A DNA stretch of 64,000 nt from LD21 sp963715785 (GTDB lineage Bacteria > Bacteroidota > Bacteroidia > Bacteroidales > VadinHA17): NCBI GenBank assembly GCA_963715785.1, contig OY970276.1:248001-312000 (forward strand), written 5' to 3'. Within the stretch, counting starts at the first letter, position 1. Each line of letters opens with the position of its first letter. Below, in pieces: positions 60,098 to 64,000 of the stretch. Position numbers and translations under genes: made by a program. The notes under the pieces are model-generated. The model did not search any database. It worked only from the letters and a program-made list of their open reading frames with translations, and was not told the DNA's origin.

Positions 60098-62704
60098 ATG
60101 AAAAGCAAAATTGAAAACAGTTATGCTTCTGCCGGAGTCCCGGGGCAAAAGAATAAAGTTAACGCCAGGATAATCAAACAGTTTTCTATAATAATTATTA
60201 CGGGTGTCTTACTTATTATATTTTCAAATAAATCCTTCAGCCAGAAACTCCAGTTGAATGATTTAGGATATTTTGAGACGCCGGGAGTGAACATATTTGT
60301 TTATAGCAATCAGTACACCGGTATGTTCAATGATGAGAAAAATGCAGGGATTGAAATTATTCATCATGGAGTAAGAACATCTACAGGTGGCGCTGTAAGG
60401 TTGCAGAACACTCCTGAGCAATGGGATCTGGTGCCCACAGTTGTTAACAGGAAAATTGATAAGGCGACTAACACTATTAGTCTTGGATTGAGATACAACG
60501 ATTATGATTTTGATTCAAGGATAAGTGTTACTCCTAAAGAAAACGGAGTACTTATAACTGTATTTCTTGATAAACCTCTTCCTGAAAAACTTGAAGGTCG
60601 TGCAGGTTTCAACCTCGAATTTATACCTTCTTCATATTTCAGGAAAACCTACCTCATCGATGGGAAACCGGGTGAGTTCCCCTTATACCCGTCGAGTCCC
60701 ACCACAATGGAACCATTGAGCAATAAAATAATGCAATATGCGGGGCATACAACATTTGATGACAGAGGAAGAAAAGAATTTATTGTTCCCGGACCCCTTG
60801 CTACAGGGAAAACACTTTTAATGGCACCTGAAGATCCTGAACAATTCGTAAAGATTCAGTCGTTGGATGCAGACCTGATGCTCTTCGACGGCCGCGACCT
60901 GGCTCAAAACGGCTGGTTCATCGTGCGCAGCATTCTTCCTTCAAAAAAAACAGGAACTGTTCTGCAATGGTATCTTGAGCCAAATGCGATTCCTGATTGG
61001 AAGAGAGTACCTGTAATTCAGTTTTCACAGGTCGGTTATCATCCAGGACAGGAAAAAACAGCAGTCATTGAACTTGATAAAAACGACACCCCACTGCAAA
61101 AAGCGTCACTTTTCCAGGTTACCCCGGAAGGCAAGTTCGTAGAAAAACTGACCGCGGAGATTATACAATGGGGAAAATTTACCAGATATAATTATCTGAA
61201 ATTTGACTTTACTTCAGTTAAAGATCAGGGAATCTATTTTATCAGGTATGGTAATCAGTCTACGAATACATTCCTTATCAGCAAAGATGTTTATCGTAAT
61301 ATATGGTATCCCACACTTGATGTCTGGTTCCCTGTTCAGATGGATCACATGATGGTCAATGAAGCCTACCGGACCTGGCATGGCGCTCCCTTTCTGGATG
61401 ACGCTCTTCAGGCACCAGTTAATCATCAGCATTTTGACGGTTATAAAATGGGACCGACAACAGATACTAAATATAAAGATTTTGAACGCATTCCTGGATT
61501 AAATGTCGGTGGCTGGTTTGATGCCGGGGACTTTGATATTCAGACACTTTCGCATGTAGTTGTTTTACTGAACTTCGTTGATACCTGGGAAAAATTCAAA
61601 ATCAGCCGCGATGAAACATTTATAGATCAGGCATCGCGTTATGTAGATATACATCGTCCTGACGGTAAACCAGATATCTTGCAGCAGATTGAGCATGGAG
61701 CTCTGAACGTGGTAGCACAGGTTGAAAATATCGGACATCCGGTCAGAGGTATAATTGTTCCAAATCTCTATCAGTATCATCATCTGGGCGACGCTGTCGA
61801 TGAAACAGATAACCTGCCCTATAATCCAAACCTTAAACCCTACGAAACAGATGGTAAGTCAAGCGGTACAATGGATGACAGATGGGCGTTTACAAACAGG
61901 ACGTCATCACTCGATTTCTTTACCGCCGGTGCCTTGGCTGCTGCTTACCGGGCTCTGAAAGAATTTAATAAACCGCTGGCAGACAGATGCCTCGCTGCTG
62001 CCAGAAAAATGTGGGATGAAAACATAAATAAACCTAAGACAGATAATTCTCCAGAAGGACAGTTTGTTGTTGGCGCTGAGTTAAATGCAGCACTTCAATT
62101 ATATATAACCACAAAAGATGATATATACTCAAAACGGTTTATCGAATTATTATGGCCATCTCTCGACCAGTCAGTTGCCGGCAAGGGTTTGATATCTTTA
62201 GCATTACAATCTTTGCCATATATGGATAATGACTTTAAAACAAAACTCAGGGATTATGTCATAAAATACAAAGAAATGATAGACGGCTACAGCAAAGAGA
62301 ATCCATATGGAGTTCCTATTACATCACGAGGCTGGGGTGGAAATAGCAGTGTTATAGACTTTGCAATCACCAATTATTATGCTAATAAAGCTTTCCCTGA
62401 TATTATCAATCCCGAGTATGTATATAAAGGCTTGAATTACATATTCGGCTGCCACCCATATTCAAATTTATCCTTTGTATCTGCTGTGGGAACTCATTCA
62501 AAGGAAATAGCTTATGGAAGCAACAGAGCTGATTTTACATTTATTGCCGGGGGAGTTGTTCCCGGCTTGCTTCTATTTAAACCCGACTTCCTTGAAAACA
62601 AAGAAGACTGGCCTTTCTTCTGGGGTGAAAATGAATATGTTATAAACATATGCTCGGAATATATATTTCTCTCCAACGCAGTAGATGAATTGGTAAATGA
62701 ATAG
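60098..62704 (+). CDS. GH9 cellulase-type glycoside hydrolase with N-terminal Ig-like domain
   Basis: This 868-residue protein has an N-terminal membrane or signal segment that starts late, at about residue 26 (IIKQFSIIIITGVLLIIFSN). A beta-rich domain of unknown type covers about 50-305. The CelD_N Ig-like module (PVIQFSQVGYHPGQEKTAVI) is at about 306-400. The (alpha/alpha)6 GH9 domain has the catalytic Asp pair in WFDAGDFD (D475, D478), LNYIFGCHPYSNLSFVSAVG near 777-796, and the acid Glu in WGENEYV (E844 or E846). Endo- or exo-acting cellulase, xyloglucanase or glucosidase are all possible in this family. It adds to the glycan-degrading set with GH3 and GH43. Confidence 0.9.
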   Translation: MKSKIENSYASAGVPGQKNKVNARIIKQFSIIIITGVLLIIFSNKSFSQKLQLNDLGYFETPGVNIFVYSNQYTGMFNDEKNAGIEIIHHGVRTSTGGAVRLQNTPEQWDLVPTVVNRKIDKATNTISLGLRYNDYDFDSRISVTPKENGVLITVFLDKPLPEKLEGRAGFNLEFIPSSYFRKTYLIDGKPGEFPLYPSSPTTMEPLSNKIMQYAGHTTFDDRGRKEFIVPGPLATGKTLLMAPEDPEQFVKIQSLDADLMLFDGRDLAQNGWFIVRSILPSKKTGTVLQWYLEPNAIPDWKRVPVIQFSQVGYHPGQEKTAVIELDKNDTPLQKASLFQVTPEGKFVEKLTAEIIQWGKFTRYNYLKFDFTSVKDQGIYFIRYGNQSTNTFLISKDVYRNIWYPTLDVWFPVQMDHMMVNEAYRTWHGAPFLDDALQAPVNHQHFDGYKMGPTTDTKYKDFERIPGLNVGGWFDAGDFDIQTLSHVVVLLNFVDTWEKFKISRDETFIDQASRYVDIHRPDGKPDILQQIEHGALNVVAQVENIGHPVRGIIVPNLYQYHHLGDAVDETDNLPYNPNLKPYETDGKSSGTMDDRWAFTNRTSSLDFFTAGALAAAYRALKEFNKPLADRCLAAARKMWDENINKPKTDNSPEGQFVVGAELNAALQLYITTKDDIYSKRFIELLWPSLDQSVAGKGLISLALQSLPYMDNDFKTKLRDYVIKYKEMIDGYSKENPYGVPITSRGWGGNSSVIDFAITNYYANKAFPDIINPEYVYKGLNYIFGCHPYSNLSFVSAVGTHSKEIAYGSNRADFTFIAGGVVPGLLLFKPDFLENKEDWPFFWGENEYVINICSEYIFLSNAVDELVNE

Positions 62705-62853
62705 GGCTGTTTCACAAAATCCCATGCGCGGCAGCAGGATGGAGTGCAATAAACATCAATGCTCAGAAAGGAAATATTGTATACGGATTCTGATATCTTT
62801 ACCTTCATGATCTGAATAATCTTTTCACATTTGAAATCAGATCATTTTAACAG

Positions 62854-63768
62854 ATGAGATTCAGCAACTTTATTGAAAAATATTTCTGGTTATTCCTAAT
62901 TGCGGGAATTTTTATAGGATTATGGAACCCATTACAGTTCAGAACAGCTCCAGCTTTCTTACCAAAATTATTGCTTGGGATGATGCTGTTTTTGGTTTTC
63001 CTGAAAATTGATTCAATAAAGATTATAGAAAATATAAGGAATTATAAACTTATGATCTATATATCCTTTGTCTATATGATCATAATCCCTGTTTTTTTCT
63101 TTTTTTCAATTAGAATTTTTAATCCCGACCTTGCTATCGGCATACTTCTTCTTACAGCCATGCCAGCAGGGGTATCAACACCTGCTCTTACCGACATCGC
63201 AAAAGGGAATGTGCCTCTTTCCATGAGTCTGACGATCGTCAGTCAGATGATTTCTCCTTTTACGGTTCCATTGCTTTTCTGGCTGATTGATCTCCATGGT
63301 CATTCAGTAGATAAATTATTGATGCTAAAAGATATGGCAATTATTGTTTTCCTGCCGATGATACTCTCACAGGTGATAAAAAAATATTTTCCCCTTACAA
63401 TAAAAAAAACGCAACATCTCTTTACGTCGTTAAATGTGCTTCTACTCTTTGCATTTGTCATTCTGGCAATTTCCTCCCAACGGAATTATATTCTTGAAAA
63501 TCCTGTGGGAATGGTTTGGAAGATTGCAGTATTATATCTGGTTTTCATATTACTTCATATAATTGGATATCTGATTTGTTTTAAACAAAATAAGGAAAAC
63601 AGAATTGCTGTAGCCATCGGTGCTGCTTACATGAATAATGGGCTGGCAATAGTTCTGGCAGCATCATATTTTAAACCTGAGGTACTTGTACTGATGGTGC
63701 TCTCTGAACTTCCATGGAATACACTTCTTGCCCCATTCAAAAGAGTTACAGATCAGCTGCCCGTATAA
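62854..63768 (+). CDS. Bile acid:sodium symporter family (SBF/BASS) transporter
   Basis: This 304-residue inner-membrane protein has nine or ten helices. The family pattern is visible in ILLLTAMPAGVSTPALTDIA (about 93-112, crossing-helix region with the conserved Pro and Thr residues) and in AVAIGAAYMNNGLAIVLAAS (about 251-270, the second crossing helix). The substrate could be an organic anion, a keto acid or a sterol-like compound; ACR3-type arsenite transport is less likely because its Cys motif is not seen. Its end overlaps the convergent esterase gene by 16 bases. Confidence 0.82.
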   Translation: MRFSNFIEKYFWLFLIAGIFIGLWNPLQFRTAPAFLPKLLLGMMLFLVFLKIDSIKIIENIRNYKLMIYISFVYMIIIPVFFFFSIRIFNPDLAIGILLLTAMPAGVSTPALTDIAKGNVPLSMSLTIVSQMISPFTVPLLFWLIDLHGHSVDKLLMLKDMAIIVFLPMILSQVIKKYFPLTIKKTQHLFTSLNVLLLFAFVILAISSQRNYILENPVGMVWKIAVLYLVFILLHIIGYLICFKQNKENRIAVAIGAAYMNNGLAIVLAASYFKPEVLVLMVLSELPWNTLLAPFKRVTDQLPV

Positions 63769-64000
63769 CCCAGAGACTCCCACAACTCACGTTCAGATTT
63801 ATTACGATCGTATATCACTTCGCATTCTGTATCTATCCTGTATGTTGGTCGTTTGACGAGATCATAAGCCGGCCACTCTGGCTGATCATTTACCTGTGGT
63901 TTCCCCGACCGTGCAAAAGCGGTCCATAAACCAGCAAAATTTAACGAGGCTTTAAATCGCTCAGATCTCTCACCTGCCAGATACTGTCCGGGCATTTCAG
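63753..64000 (-). CDS. Type-B carboxylesterase, C-terminal end (cut by window edge)
   Basis: Only about 82 codons are present; the gene enters from the right edge. The text LNFAGLWTAFARSGKPQV, EWPAYDLVKRPTYRIDTECE and the end LWESLGYTGS are typical for the C-terminus of para-nitrobenzyl esterase-like (type-B) carboxylesterases (pattern WxxFARxGxP ... WPAYD ... R-x-T-x-x-x-D). The catalytic residues lie outside the window. It overlaps the SBF transporter gene tail to tail. Confidence 0.8.
   Translation of the reverse strand, partial: EMPGQYLAGERSERFKASLNFAGLWTAFARSGKPQVNDQPEWPAYDLVKRPTYRIDTECEVIYDRNKSERELWESLGYTGS

Noticed and set aside
62705..62730. GGCTGTTTCACAAAAT after the GH9 gene, resembling the GGCTGTCTCAAAAG element ends
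   Set aside because: Only a single diverged end is present; no partner end was found within 300 bases.

Overview
The window is chromosomal DNA of a member of the Bacteroidota, probably a free-living, plant-polysaccharide-degrading Bacteroidales-like organism. Evidence: several genes and tRNAs are preceded by the phylum's primary sigma promoter (TTTG, 18-20 bases, TAnnTTTG), with clear cases in front of tRNA-Phe, tRNA-Gly and an M16 peptidase. Other Bacteroidota traits are a CarboxypepD_reg/TonB-dependent receptor, a LytS/LytTR pair, FtsX-type permeases and many lipoprotein or Sec-exported glycoside hydrolases (GH). The species cannot be named from this sequence.

Layout. 0-2 kb: xylB and the 5' part of xylA (xylose catabolism). 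2.1-6.1 kb: a four-gene corrinoid methyl-transfer operon (B12 protein, methyl-THF:corrinoid methyltransferase, MetV-MetF fusion, MetH-type reactivation protein), which amounts to a methionine synthase taken apart and missing its homocysteine module. 6.3-21.4 kb: secreted enzymes (PD40 propeller protein, GH116, GH172, prolyl oligopeptidase, GH30, sugar isomerase-like protein) around a phospholipid cluster (PlsC, diacylglycerol-kinase-like protein, HAD-IB phosphatase) and membrane lipid proteins (YhhN, DUF1295).

21.5-26.8 kb: an AT-rich island with copies of the 3' end of tRNA-Phe at both edges. It carries three unrecognised genes: a membrane/zinc-ribbon/coiled-coil protein, a coiled-coil protein and a bactofilin-like beta-helix protein. 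This is the best candidate here for an undescribed system. 27-33 kb: two M16 peptidases, an O-methyltransferase, an SH3 protein, tRNA-Gly and a broken OmpA gene. 33.1-33.6 kb: tRNA-Leu preceded by two partial copies of its own 5' end, each interrupted by a palindrome; the same arrangement occurs at tRNA-Phe.

33.6-41.8 kb: MarR regulator opposite a TonB-dependent receptor, a DUF2177 / FakA-FakB fusion / DUF1295 operon, and a hipBA toxin-antitoxin pair with a perfect 17-bp-arm operator overlapping its promoter. 41.9-46.9 kb: a probable LacI-controlled operon (GDP-mannose 3,5-epimerase-like, nucleotidyltransferase-GHMP kinase fusion, GH29, LacI). 47-50 kb: a beta-galactosidase remnant and a GC-richer GH2 enzyme. 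51-55.6 kb: FtsX-type permease and LytS/LytTR two-component system, separated by two mutually exclusive hairpins. 55.6-64 kb: GH43, GH3, an esterase remnant, GH9, an SBF-family transporter and the end of a carboxylesterase.

Together the GH2, GH3, GH9, GH29, GH30, GH43, GH116 and GH172 enzymes with xylAB point to breakdown of hemicellulose and other plant or microbial glycans, without a SusCD pair in view. Non-coding space is rich in dispersed hairpin repeats of at least four families.
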